From: Candidatus Planktophila sp.
Lineage (GTDB): Bacteria; Actinomycetota; Actinomycetes; Nanopelagicales; Nanopelagicaceae
Assembly: GCA_021741905.1 (NCBI GenBank)
Contig: JAIOWZ010000001.1
Coordinates: 78,244-142,243, forward strand
Reading direction: 5' to 3'
DNA: 64,000 nt
Part shown: positions 17,853-25,979 of the stretch, piece by piece
Position numbering within the stretch: position 1 is the first letter of the stretch
Layout of the letters: every line of letters starts with the position of its first letter
Translations under genes and position numbers: made by a program
The notes under the pieces: model-generated
The model's input: only the letters and a program-made list of their open reading frames with translations
Database searches by the model: none
What the model was told of the DNA's origin: nothing

Positions 17853-17858
17853 CGTCAT

Positions 17859-18590
17859 ATGTTTCCAGGTGTAGGCACAATCATTAATATTGTGACAATT
17901 GTTTCTGGTGCTTCACTAGGTGTACTTGTGGGAAATCGCATGAAGAAACCCACCAGAACTTTACTTACTGATGTTTTAGGTTTGGTAACCCTATTAGGCG
18001 CAGGCTCTGCATTAATTCCTTTGTGGTCTGATCGTTACATTAATTCCCTCCCCAAAGGTTGGAGTTTGCTTGTAGTCCTTGGTTCGCTTTTGATTGGTGG
18101 GTTGATAGGTTCGGCGCTTAAGCTCGAAAATCGTTTAGACTCCTTAGGAGAAACACTGCGCATCAGGTTCAAAGCATCCAATGAATCAACATTTGTCGAA
18201 GGATTTGTCACCGCTTCACTGTTATTTGCAATTGGCCCTCTAGCAATATTGGGCAGCATCAGTGATGGCATGGGAACAGGAATCGATCAATTGATTCTAA
18301 AAAGCACTCTCGACTTTTTCGCAGCCATGGCTTTTGCCACATCCCTGGGCTGGGGGGTGGCTGTCTCCGCCATTCCCGTTGGTTTCTATCAAGGTGTGTG
18401 GACTGTAATTGGTTTGGGTTTAGGTGAAATTTTGACGGGTTACCAAGTTGATGCGATGACAGTTGTTGGCGGAATCATGTTGATTTGTATTGCCCTCAAA
18501 CTGCTTAACATCAAGACGGTTGCTGTAGGAAATCTTCTGCCAGCTTTGGCAATAGCACCAATTCTTGCACTACTAGTCCACTCGTTTTAG
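17859..18590 (+). CDS. DUF554 family membrane protein
   Basis: 243 residues from the ATG at 17859, beginning 'MFPGVGTIINIVTIVSGASL', with seven or so hydrophobic segments. 'SLLIGGLIGSALKLENRLDS', 'FVEGFVTASLLFAIGPLAIL' and 'ALKLLNIKTVAVGNLLPAL' are family-typical (YdfK-like, COG1811). Proposed to be a transporter, no proven function. The ATG sits six bases after a perfect TATAAT, so I prefer it to upstream in-frame codons that would run across the promoter of the divergent gene. Confidence 0.85.
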   Translation: MFPGVGTIINIVTIVSGASLGVLVGNRMKKPTRTLLTDVLGLVTLLGAGSALIPLWSDRYINSLPKGWSLLVVLGSLLIGGLIGSALKLENRLDSLGETLRIRFKASNESTFVEGFVTASLLFAIGPLAILGSISDGMGTGIDQLILKSTLDFFAAMAFATSLGWGVAVSAIPVGFYQGVWTVIGLGLGEILTGYQVDAMTVVGGIMLICIALKLLNIKTVAVGNLLPALAIAPILALLVHSF

Positions 18591-18603
18591 TTAAGGAGAA
18601 TCC

Positions 18604-19248
18604 CTACTCCTTAAAGGGTAAAGGCAATGAAGATGTGTGCGCAGCCCCTGACACACGAGCTGTTACTTGACGCATATGGTGTCTGCGACACAAAACTTCA
18701 TAGGCTACATCAGCACCTGTAGACACATCCCCGACAACAACTTGTGCGCCTTCGACAACCATTACTCCACCGACTGTGCGGGCGTTGTGCGTTGCACGTG
18801 CACCACACCAACATAGAGCTTCAACTTGTAGCGTATTAACCCGATCTGCCAATTCCACCAAACGAGCTGAGCCTGGAAATAATTTGGTGCGGAAATCGGC
18901 CAAGATTCCAAATGCAAATACATCGATGCTTAGTCCATCAACTATTTTCGCTAATTGATCAATCTGCTCGCTTTCGTAAAATTGAGCTTCATCGCAAATG
19001 ATGTAATCGATGCGTTCGCCCATTGACAACTGATCAACGACCAATTTATGCAAGTCCATCTCTGGTGTAACTTCGATTGCTGGACTGGATAGACCGAGTC
19101 GACTGGAGATCACACCACTACCGGCGCGATCGTTATTGGTAAAAATCAGACCTGTACGACCTCGACTTTGATGGTTATGAGCGGTCTGTAAAGCAAGGGT
19201 GGACTTTCCGCTATCCATTGTTCCGCAGTAGTAAATCAACTCAGCCAT
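18604..19248 (-). CDS. tdk: Thymidine kinase
   Basis: Phosphorylates thymidine with ATP for salvage. Type II thymidine kinase, 214 residues from the ATG at 19248. The P-loop is 'GTMDSGKSTLALQTAHNH', the Walker B-like segment is 'IDYIICDEAQFYE', the flexible lasso region follows around 'GILADFRTKLFPGSARLVEL', and the zinc ribbon has cysteines in 'EALCWCGARA' and near 'CRRHH'. A second ATG at 19257 is possible. It reads toward the convergent DUF554 gene, with only 13 bases between the two ends. Confidence 0.92.
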   Translation of the reverse strand: MAELIYYCGTMDSGKSTLALQTAHNHQSRGRTGLIFTNNDRAGSGVISSRLGLSSPAIEVTPEMDLHKLVVDQLSMGERIDYIICDEAQFYESEQIDQLAKIVDGLSIDVFAFGILADFRTKLFPGSARLVELADRVNTLQVEALCWCGARATHNARTVGGVMVVEGAQVVVGDVSTGADVAYEVLCRRHHMRQVTARVSGAAHTSSLPLPFKE

Positions 19249-19269
19249 AGTGGGCATCCTGCCACAGGG

Positions 19270-21117
19270 CTAGGAAAATATCCCCAAGGCAACCAAAGCA
19301 GCCTCTAGTTCGTCTTTTAGAGCTAGCGCCGCATCGACTGTCAGATGCGAGGCGTCACGGTAGACAACATAACCATCCTTAAAAGCCGGACAGATGTCGG
19401 TGCATAACCACGATGTTGGATCGATTTTTTCAAAACCCGGAATTGTTTGGACAGGGGTTTTTTCTGTTGAATCGCACGCCCTTGTGTTCCTGGATGCTAA
19501 ACAATTTGGAATATCTCTTGAAGGGTGAGGCGTATCGTTAATGTAAATCAGATGATCGGATGACCCCCGAATAGATGAGAGCAAACGACTCTGGCCGTCG
19601 TTCCACCATTTATCTCTGTCTGGAAATTCACGAGGGGGAGTGAAGTATTGAAAGTTGCTCATGATGACAGCCGTCGGGGCCAATTTCTTGATTCTAGCTA
19701 TTGAGTTAACTCGCCATTGATCGCAATCTACGGCCTTGAAAGCACCGCGATCATCTCGCGGAATGTCTACAGAAGGACACGCTGATTTTGTAAGTGACAC
19801 TAATTTGAATCCGCGCTCAAAGCTAAGTTTTTCTAAAGCAGGAAACCATTGGGCTGCATGAGAGTCACCGTATAGAACAATGGTCGTTTTTGAATTGATG
19901 TCCCCATATGTACATTCACCAGACTCTGGCTCGCCATAATTAACATGACAACCATCGACATAGACCGATGGCTTTTTCATAATTTCATTCAAATCAAAGT
20001 TGTAGTTGGTGCCTCTAATATTAATTGTTGAGGAAGCTGTAGAAGAAATAGCAACGCCCGCACCAAGTGAGAGAATTGTTGTAGAGACAAAGAAGAGAAA
20101 CACTTTCTTTGCAGGAATGGTCTTGTGTCTTAGTGGTTGTTCAATATATTTACTGGTCAAATGCGCGAGAATGATCGTGGCCAGTATGCACATAAAGCGC
20201 TCTTCTATGTGTAACGGTCTTCCTAACGCGCTACTTGGCAACACCAGCGCAGGCCAGTGCCATAGATACAGTGGATATGAAATGGCGCCAAGCCATTGGG
20301 AGACACGGTTGTTGCTGAGATCATTGAAAAAGCGTGGCCATACGGCAATGGAGCCAATCAAAATAACTGTCGATAGCACCGGCAGAAGCGCATTAAATCC
20401 TGGGAAAGCCGTTGTTTCATCAAATTTTAGTGTCGATATCGCGATGCCAATAAAGCCTAACCATGGCAAGAATCTATTTTTCCAGAGTGTTGAAGGCACA
20501 AACAGCAGTAGCGCGCCGAATCCAAGTTCCCAAGCTCGAGTTGGAAGTGAGTAGAAAGCCCAGATTGGTGAAGTTTGTGTTTGATAGATAGACAGCATCA
20601 AAGAAAGAGCACTTGATACCGCAATTCCGTAGAAAACGGCACGTTTTCCAAACCTAGAAAGGAAGAGGATGAAAATTGGCCAGATAAGGTAGAACTGCTC
20701 TTCCACTGCAAGAGACCAATAATGAATAAAAGGCGAGGGCGTTGCATCTAGGTTCTGGTAATCATTTTCCCACCAGGCGAAAAGATAATTTGAAACATAG
20801 GTAGCAGCGGCAAATAAATCACGACCGAGTGCATCTCTGGTAATAACTGGGAGTAAAAACATTCCTGCGATTGCGGTTGCAAAAAGGACAAAGACAGAAG
20901 TTGGCAATAATCGCTTGATGCGTCGCTGATAGAAAAGTTTTAAATCCAAGGTTCCGCTATTTTCAATCTCACGAAGAATCAGGCCGGTGATCAAATAGCC
21001 TGAAATAACGTAGAAAATGTCAACACCGATAAAGCCACCTGGCACAAGTCGGGCATGGAAAATGGTTACAAGGAGAGCAGCTAAGGCTCGAAGTCCTTGA
21101 ATTTGAAGTATGCGCAC
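19270..21117 (-). CDS. Acyltransferase-3 / SGNH fusion protein (OafA-like)
   Basis: 615 residues. The N-terminal half is an acyltransferase-3 membrane domain with about ten hydrophobic segments: 'GLRALAALLVTIFHARLVPG' with the conserved histidine, 'RRIKRLLP' and 'YWSLAVEEQFYLIWP'. The C-terminal soluble half is an SGNH hydrolase-like domain with 'VLYGDSHAAQWFPALE' and a late D-x-x-H 'YRDASHLT'. This architecture O-acetylates cell-surface polysaccharides or peptidoglycan from the outer face of the membrane. It starts with GTG two bases after the apt stop. The substrate is unknown. Confidence 0.88.
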   Translation of the reverse strand: MRILQIQGLRALAALLVTIFHARLVPGGFIGVDIFYVISGYLITGLILREIENSGTLDLKLFYQRRIKRLLPTSVFVLFATAIAGMFLLPVITRDALGRDLFAAATYVSNYLFAWWENDYQNLDATPSPFIHYWSLAVEEQFYLIWPIFILFLSRFGKRAVFYGIAVSSALSLMLSIYQTQTSPIWAFYSLPTRAWELGFGALLLFVPSTLWKNRFLPWLGFIGIAISTLKFDETTAFPGFNALLPVLSTVILIGSIAVWPRFFNDLSNNRVSQWLGAISYPLYLWHWPALVLPSSALGRPLHIEERFMCILATIILAHLTSKYIEQPLRHKTIPAKKVFLFFVSTTILSLGAGVAISSTASSTINIRGTNYNFDLNEIMKKPSVYVDGCHVNYGEPESGECTYGDINSKTTIVLYGDSHAAQWFPALEKLSFERGFKLVSLTKSACPSVDIPRDDRGAFKAVDCDQWRVNSIARIKKLAPTAVIMSNFQYFTPPREFPDRDKWWNDGQSRLLSSIRGSSDHLIYINDTPHPSRDIPNCLASRNTRACDSTEKTPVQTIPGFEKIDPTSWLCTDICPAFKDGYVVYRDASHLTVDAALALKDELEAALVALGIFS

Positions 21118-21119
21118 CT

Positions 21120-21647
21120 CTAGGAAACTACCAAGGATGTAATCGGAATATTTGGATATTTTTCTTGGAGTGTCGTCCGACCGGCCAAACCATCGATCTC
21201 GAGTAAAGCCAAAACATGTACTACCTCTGCGCCGAGACGATTCATTAACTCGATGGCTGCGCCAATTGTTCCACCTGTGGCCAAAACATCGTCGATAAGC
21301 AAAACTTTTGCGCCCTTGGGCACAGCGTCTATATGCACCTCCAAAGTATCGGTGCCGTATTCAAGGCCATAGCTTTCAGAAATTGTGAGGTGGGGGAGTT
21401 TGCCCGCTTTTCTAATGGGAACGAAGCCGCTGTGTAGTTGGTTTGCTACCGCCGAAGCGAAGATAAAACCTCGTGCCTCAATGCCAGCGATCACAGTTGA
21501 TGAATCCCCATAGCTAGCAAACTTTTCAGTGATCGCGATGAAAGCCTCACCGTGCGCCAAGAGGGGGGTGATATCTTGAAATCTGATTCCTGGTTGGGGG
21601 TAATCAGGTATTTCTCGAATCAACGATAAGGCGTCATCAATATTCAT
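21120..21647 (-). CDS. apt: Adenine phosphoribosyltransferase
   Basis: Salvages adenine with PRPP to AMP. The 175-residue protein has 'IPDYPQPGIRFQDITPLLA' at the start, 'IEARGFIFASAVA', 'PIRKAGKLP', and the PRPP motif 'VLLIDDVLATGGT'. The ATG begins one base after the 3' end of the tRNA-Leu gene on the same strand, so there is no room for a promoter or ribosome binding site outside the tRNA. It pairs in function with the purine permease 4 kb away. Confidence 0.94.
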   Translation of the reverse strand: MNIDDALSLIREIPDYPQPGIRFQDITPLLAHGEAFIAITEKFASYGDSSTVIAGIEARGFIFASAVANQLHSGFVPIRKAGKLPHLTISESYGLEYGTDTLEVHIDAVPKGAKVLLIDDVLATGGTIGAAIELMNRLGAEVVHVLALLEIDGLAGRTTLQEKYPNIPITSLVVS

Positions 21648-21648
21648 G

Positions 21649-21732
21649 TGTCCGAGAGGGGACTTGAACCCCTAATCCCTTGCGGGAACTAACACCTCAA
21701 GCTAGCGCGTCTGCCAATTCCGCCACCCGGAC
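21649..21732 (-). tRNA. tRNA-Leu (anticodon GAG)
   Basis: An 84-base class II tRNA on the minus strand. Acceptor arms GTCCGGG and CTCGGAC pair with one G-T; the D-arm region has GGCGGAATTGGCAGACGC; the anticodon stem CTAGC/GTTAG encloses the loop TTGAGGT (anticodon GAG); a long variable arm TCCCGCAAGGGA and the T arm with GTTCAAG follow. No CCA is encoded. It reads CUC/CUU leucine codons. apt begins one base downstream. Confidence 0.96.
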
Positions 21733-21775
21733 TAAGTGCTCGGCAAGAATAGCAATTGGGTGCGAGAATAGCGAA

Positions 21776-23089
21776 ATGAGCACTACGACACACTCAGAGT
21801 TAGAGCTAGAAGCCATCCGTATTTGCCAAGAGCTAATCAGAATTCCTAGTGTTAATTTTGGTGATGGAAAAGGTGATGAAAAAGATGTGGCTGCCCATGT
21901 TGTTAAGTTGCTCAGTGAAGTAGGCATTGAATCAAAAACATACGAGTCAGCACCTGGTCGATGCAATGTGATCGCTCGTATTAAAGGCTCAAATCCTAAT
22001 CGTCCTGGTTTGGTAGTTCATGGTCACCTCGATGTTGTCCCTGCAAATGCTGCCGACTGGTCTGTCGGTCCATTTTCTGGAGAGATCAAAGATGGATTTA
22101 TCTGGGGTCGTGGCGCGGTAGACATGAAAAATATGGACGCAATGATTCTCGCGACTGTTCGCGATTGGGTCCGCACTGGTTATGTTCCAGAACGTGACAT
22201 CGTTCTCGCTTTTTTTGCAGATGAAGAAGCAGGAAGTAATTTTGGTTCACACTACATGGTGAAGAATCATCCAGAAGTTTTTGCAGGTTGCACAGAGGCG
22301 GTTTCAGAAGTAGGTGGTTTTTCAGTAACTGTTTCCGGCGGAAAACGTTTGTATCTCATTGAAACAGCGGAAAAAGGTATTCACTGGATGCGATTGACAG
22401 CGCATGGTCGTGCTGGTCACGGCTCCGTGATGAATGATGAAAATGCACTTACTCGTCTAGCAGAGGCTGTTTCCAAGATCGGTAGTTACACTTGGCCTCA
22501 GCGATACAGCAAGACCGTGAAAGCATTTTTTAAGCGAGTCTCTGAGGAAACGGGCAAGCCATATGATGAAAAAGATTTACAACCGCTTTTGAAAGAAGTT
22601 GGATTTGCAGCACGAATGATTGGCGCAACGCTACAAAACACAGCCAATCCAACGATGCTTGAGGCTGGATATAAAGCAAACGTGATTCCAGGTGCCGCAA
22701 GTGCGGTCATTGATGGTCGATTCATTCCAGGGTTTGAAGATGAACTGAACGAAACGATAAAAACATTGATTGGACCAGACATCACGGTTGAGACAATTAC
22801 TCGCGATAAAGCCTTGGAATTTCCTTTTGAGGGAGATTTAGTTGAGGCCATGTGTAATGCACTCGTCAAAGAAGATTCTGTTGCCGTACCTGTTCCATAT
22901 GTCATGAGTGGTGGAACAGATAATAAAGCCTTAGCTGATCTTGGAATTATTGGATATGGATTCTCACCACTCAAACTTGATGCAGATTTCGACTTCACGG
23001 CGATGTTTCATGGCGTCGATGAGCGTGTACCGATTGAGGGTCTAACCTTCGGAGCGCGAGTTTTGAAAGAGTTTCTAGAAAACGCTTAA
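21776..23089 (+). CDS. M20 family metallopeptidase (dipeptidase / ArgE-DapE type)
   Basis: 437 residues from the ATG at 21776 ('MSTTTHSELELEAIRICQEL'). The metal-binding motif 'VVHGHLDVVPA' is followed by 'GRGAVDMKNMDAM' and the catalytic 'FFADEEAGSNFGSHYMVKNH'; a dimerisation domain lies in the middle and the last metal ligand is in 'FHGVDERVP'. The family splits dipeptides or acyl-amino acids; the exact substrate cannot be told. An earlier in-frame start at 21680 lies inside the tRNA gene on the other strand and was rejected. It ends with a 4-base overlap with the convergent reductase gene. Confidence 0.88.
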   Translation: MSTTTHSELELEAIRICQELIRIPSVNFGDGKGDEKDVAAHVVKLLSEVGIESKTYESAPGRCNVIARIKGSNPNRPGLVVHGHLDVVPANAADWSVGPFSGEIKDGFIWGRGAVDMKNMDAMILATVRDWVRTGYVPERDIVLAFFADEEAGSNFGSHYMVKNHPEVFAGCTEAVSEVGGFSVTVSGGKRLYLIETAEKGIHWMRLTAHGRAGHGSVMNDENALTRLAEAVSKIGSYTWPQRYSKTVKAFFKRVSEETGKPYDEKDLQPLLKEVGFAARMIGATLQNTANPTMLEAGYKANVIPGAASAVIDGRFIPGFEDELNETIKTLIGPDITVETITRDKALEFPFEGDLVEAMCNALVKEDSVAVPVPYVMSGGTDNKALADLGIIGYGFSPLKLDADFDFTAMFHGVDERVPIEGLTFGARVLKEFLENA

Positions 23090-24030
23090 GCGCTCACATC
23101 GTTTAATGCATTGCGGACTATGTCTGGTAAAGAAATCTCTTCACTCTTGAGAACACCTCGTAGTTGAGCTCCAGTGCGTGCACCGATGAGTGATGTAGTA
23201 ACACCTGGTGAATCTCGAACCCAAGCAAGTGCAACTTCTAGAGGCGAATATCCCAAACCTTCGGCGGCAACGGCTACGGCTTCAACAATCCGTGAGGAGC
23301 GGTTATCTAGATAAGGCTCGATGTGTTTGGCAAAGTGTGGGGCAGCGCCGCGTGAATCACTTGGTATTCCTTTGCGATATTTTCCAGTTAAAACACCCCT
23401 TGCTAATGGTGCCCACGCAAGAAAACCAACGCCACATTCTTGCGCAGCATCTAAAATTTCTATTTCAGCGGTGCGGTTGAGCAATGAATATTCAATCTGA
23501 ACCGTTGTGAGGGGTGCCTTCATTGAATTTGATTGTTGTTTAGTGGCAGCTCGTGCGATTTGCCATCCGGAGTAATTGCTAATTCCTACATAGCGAGCTC
23601 GTCCGGTTGTATATGCATAATCCAGAGCCGACAAGGTGTCATCTAAGGGAGTTGAATCATCCCAGGCGTGGACTTGCCAGATGTCAACGAAATCAGTTCC
23701 TAAGCGAGCAAGGGAGCGATCTAACTCTGCGATCAGTGAATGTCTGCTGGCATCAATTCTGCGTTGACCATCTGTAAAACCAATTCCAGCTTTCGTGGCA
23801 ATAGTTACTTCCTCGCGGCTAAATAAAGTACCGATGAGTCCGCCAATGACGCGTTCACTATCGCCATCTCCATATGTGGAGGCGGTATCGATAAAATTGC
23901 CCCCAGCATCTAAATAGGCACGGCATTGATCGGCAGCCTCAATTTCATCGGTATCTCGGCCCCAAGTCATTGTTCCTAAGCCCAAACGCGATAGAGCTAG
24001 GCCACTGGTCCCTGCTCTGCGTTTTTCCAT
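23086..24030 (-). CDS. Aldo/keto reductase
   Basis: 314 residues, NADPH-dependent TIM-barrel oxidoreductase. The catalytic tetrad can be placed: Asp and Tyr in 'FIDTASTYGDGDSERVIG', Lys in 'ATKAGIG', His in 'WQVHAWD'. The C-terminal cofactor loop includes 'TTSLIGARTGAQL'. Substrate unknown. The start ATG at 24030 follows TAAGGT by six bases, suggesting a leaderless transcript. It is divergent from the phosphomutase gene and convergent with the M20 gene. Confidence 0.88.
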   Translation of the reverse strand: MEKRRAGTSGLALSRLGLGTMTWGRDTDEIEAADQCRAYLDAGGNFIDTASTYGDGDSERVIGGLIGTLFSREEVTIATKAGIGFTDGQRRIDASRHSLIAELDRSLARLGTDFVDIWQVHAWDDSTPLDDTLSALDYAYTTGRARYVGISNYSGWQIARAATKQQSNSMKAPLTTVQIEYSLLNRTAEIEILDAAQECGVGFLAWAPLARGVLTGKYRKGIPSDSRGAAPHFAKHIEPYLDNRSSRIVEAVAVAAEGLGYSPLEVALAWVRDSPGVTTSLIGARTGAQLRGVLKSEEISLPDIVRNALNDVSA

Positions 24031-24036
24031 GGGCCG

Positions 24037-24042
24037 ACCTTA
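24037..24042 (-). promoter_or_regulatory. -10 element of a probable leaderless promoter for the aldo/keto reductase
   Basis: Minus strand TAAGGT followed by CGGCCC and the ATG at 24030. Confidence 0.6.
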
Positions 24043-24068
24043 GCAAGAGCCAGAGTGAAAAGCTGCGA

Positions 24069-24074
24069 TAGCCT
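24069..24074 (+). promoter_or_regulatory. -10 element of a probable leaderless promoter for the phosphomutase operon
   Basis: TAGCCT followed by seven bases and the ATG at 24082; no ribosome binding site is seen. Confidence 0.55.
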
Positions 24075-24081
24075 TTGATTT

Positions 24082-24759
24082 ATGCGATTGGTTTTGATCA
24101 GACATGCACACTCCGAAGCCAATGCTGCCGGAATTCTTTCAGGTCGACTTCCTGATGTGCACCTGTCCGAAAAGGGTCTGGAGCAATCAGAGAAACTAGC
24201 GATGCGTTTGGGTAATTTCCCTGTTGCGAGTTTGCGAATTAGCCCCATGGAAAGATGTTTCGAAACAATTTCACCGTGGATCAATTCAATAGTTTTGCCC
24301 AATAATCCCAAGTTTGAGCCAGTGATTGATCAAGAACTCACTGAAGTAGATTATGGAAGTTGGAGTGGTAAAAAACTGGCAGTGCTGAGCCGGGACAAGA
24401 TGTGGAAGACCGTTCAAGAATCACCAAGTCGTATGTATTTTCCTGGTGGAGAAGGTATTGCACAGATGCAATCCCGAGCAATGAACTCTGTTCACCAAGC
24501 CGTTTCATCAAAAGCAAAAGGTTCGGCGGTAATTGTTAGTCATGGAGATGTCATCAAATCAATTGTTGCATCAGCACTCGGTATGCACCTTGATGAGTTC
24601 CAAAGAATCGTTATTGATCCCGCATCAATTTCAATATTAGATTTTTCAACAACTAAACCTCGAACTCTTCTATTGAATGATTCGCGCTCGGTTGTTACCG
24701 AACTTCTGGTAGCTCCAAAGAGATCTAAGAATTTACTCGGTGGTGGTGCTGGCCGATGA
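24082..24759 (+). CDS. Histidine phosphatase family protein (MSMEG_4193-type putative phosphomutase)
   Basis: 225 residues. Catalytic 'LIRHAHSEANAAGILSGR' carries the RH motif that is phosphorylated on histidine, 'SPMERCFETI' follows, and a later histidine lies in 'VIVSHGDVIKSIVAS'. Actinobacteria keep this gene directly before DUF3090, SCO1664 and mshC, and it is named for the mycobacterial member; the real substrate is not known. The stop overlaps the DUF3090 start (ATGA), so the two are coupled. Confidence 0.85.
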   Translation: MRLVLIRHAHSEANAAGILSGRLPDVHLSEKGLEQSEKLAMRLGNFPVASLRISPMERCFETISPWINSIVLPNNPKFEPVIDQELTEVDYGSWSGKKLAVLSRDKMWKTVQESPSRMYFPGGEGIAQMQSRAMNSVHQAVSSKAKGSAVIVSHGDVIKSIVASALGMHLDEFQRIVIDPASISILDFSTTKPRTLLLNDSRSVVTELLVAPKRSKNLLGGGAGR

Positions 24760-25265
24760 GGCACGAATTCTCACGACCAGAACGCTTTATCGCTGGAACA
24801 GTTGGAGAACCGGGGGAGCGGGCTTTCTACCTTCAAGTTCGAAGTTCTTACCGTCTTTTTTCTGTTGCAGTTGAAAAGGCCCAGGTACAGGCCATCATCG
24901 CCCGGCTAGATGTCATGGTGGTCGGAATTCGTAAATCAAATCCATTAATTAACATCGAGAAATTTCCTACTGATGATGCACCTTTGGAATCACCTGTTGA
25001 AGCTGAATTTCAAGTGGGTGCGATGTCATTAGCTTGGGATGAAGACAGTGCGTTAATCTCTATTGAACTGTACGAACTTGACGAGGATGAAGAGGACTCC
25101 TCAGGCGAAGTAGCTGATATCAAGATATCTCTTGGGATGGCAATATCTTTCACGGTGCGATCCAAAGCTGTGGTGAACGCTGGTCGATTGCCATGTCCAT
25201 TCTGTGGAATTTCCATAGATCCACGAGGTCATTTATGTCCGAGGGCTAATGGTTACAGACGATAA
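24756..25265 (+). CDS. DUF3090 family protein
   Basis: 169 residues, conserved in actinobacteria without known function. The N-terminal domain begins 'HEFSRPERFIAGTVGEPGER'; an acidic stretch 'YELDEDEEDSSGE' lies in the middle. The C terminus has a zinc-ribbon-like motif: 'CPFCG', then 'IDPRGHLCPRANGYRR'. Its end overlaps the next gene by 17 bases. Always between the phosphomutase and SCO1664-like gene, suggesting these act together. Confidence 0.88.
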   Translation: MRHEFSRPERFIAGTVGEPGERAFYLQVRSSYRLFSVAVEKAQVQAIIARLDVMVVGIRKSNPLINIEKFPTDDAPLESPVEAEFQVGAMSLAWDEDSALISIELYELDEDEEDSSGEVADIKISLGMAISFTVRSKAVVNAGRLPCPFCGISIDPRGHLCPRANGYRR

Positions 25266-25959
25266 TTCCCTGACACTTTCTGGTGGCGAACTTGTTGTAA
25301 CAGGACGACTGGTCGATGCATCAAATGCAACTTTGTATGCGACATCAACTCTCAATGAACAATCAATTATCTGTATTTATAAACCAATTGCCGGAGAGCG
25401 TCCATTGTGGGATTTTGCGGATGGGTGTCTTGCTCATCGCGAGTATGCGGCATTTCTGGTCAGCGAACATCTGGGATTTAATTTAGTCCCCCTCACTATC
25501 TTGCGTGAAGGTCCCTATGGATACGGAATGGTTCAACAGTGGATTGACATAGATGAGAGTATTGATTTAGGACAATTCTTTGCAACAGATCACCCACGTT
25601 TACGAGCGATGGCACTGTTTGATGCGATTGTTAATAACACTGATCGGAAAATAGGCCACCTAATACCAGTCGATGATAATACGGTCTTTGGTTGCGATCA
25701 CGGTGTCACATTTCACTCTGATGACAAGTTGAGAACTGTTTTGTGGCAATGGGCCGATGAACCTTTCACTCCTGAAGAAATCGAGTTACTTCGGAAAGCA
25801 CAATTTCAACTGACGGGGCTATTAGGGGAACTCCTTGCACCGCTCTTAACTGATCTAGAGATTGCGCAAACGGCGCGGCGAGTTTCGGAGCTATTAGATT
25901 CTGGTCGATTCCCGTTACCTAATCCAGACTGGCCAGCAGTTCCATGGCCGGCTTTTTGA
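25249..25959 (+). CDS. SCO1664 family protein (PI3/4-kinase-like fold)
   Basis: 236 residues. 'SIICIYKPIAGERPLWDF' supplies the ATP-binding lysine, 'DAIVNNTDRKIGHLIP' resembles the catalytic loop, and 'FGCDHGVTFH' the metal-binding loop of phosphatidylinositol-kinase-like (HipA-related) enzymes. Activity has not been shown for this family to my knowledge. It follows DUF3090 with overlap and is 20 bases before mshC, whose promoter lies in that gap. Confidence 0.82.
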   Translation: MVTDDNSLTLSGGELVVTGRLVDASNATLYATSTLNEQSIICIYKPIAGERPLWDFADGCLAHREYAAFLVSEHLGFNLVPLTILREGPYGYGMVQQWIDIDESIDLGQFFATDHPRLRAMALFDAIVNNTDRKIGHLIPVDDNTVFGCDHGVTFHSDDKLRTVLWQWADEPFTPEEIELLRKAQFQLTGLLGELLAPLLTDLEIAQTARRVSELLDSGRFPLPNPDWPAVPWPAF

Positions 25960-25967
25960 TTTCCGAT

Positions 25968-25973
25968 TAAGAT
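25968..25973 (+). promoter_or_regulatory. -10 element of a probable leaderless promoter for mshC
   Basis: TAAGAT followed by TCACAC and the ATG at 25980. Confidence 0.6.
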
Positions 25974-25979
25974 TCACAC

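Noticed and set aside
21680..21775. Upstream start for the M20 peptidase
   Set aside because: It would place the coding region inside the tRNA-Leu gene on the other strand; the ATG at 21776 begins at the conserved N terminus.
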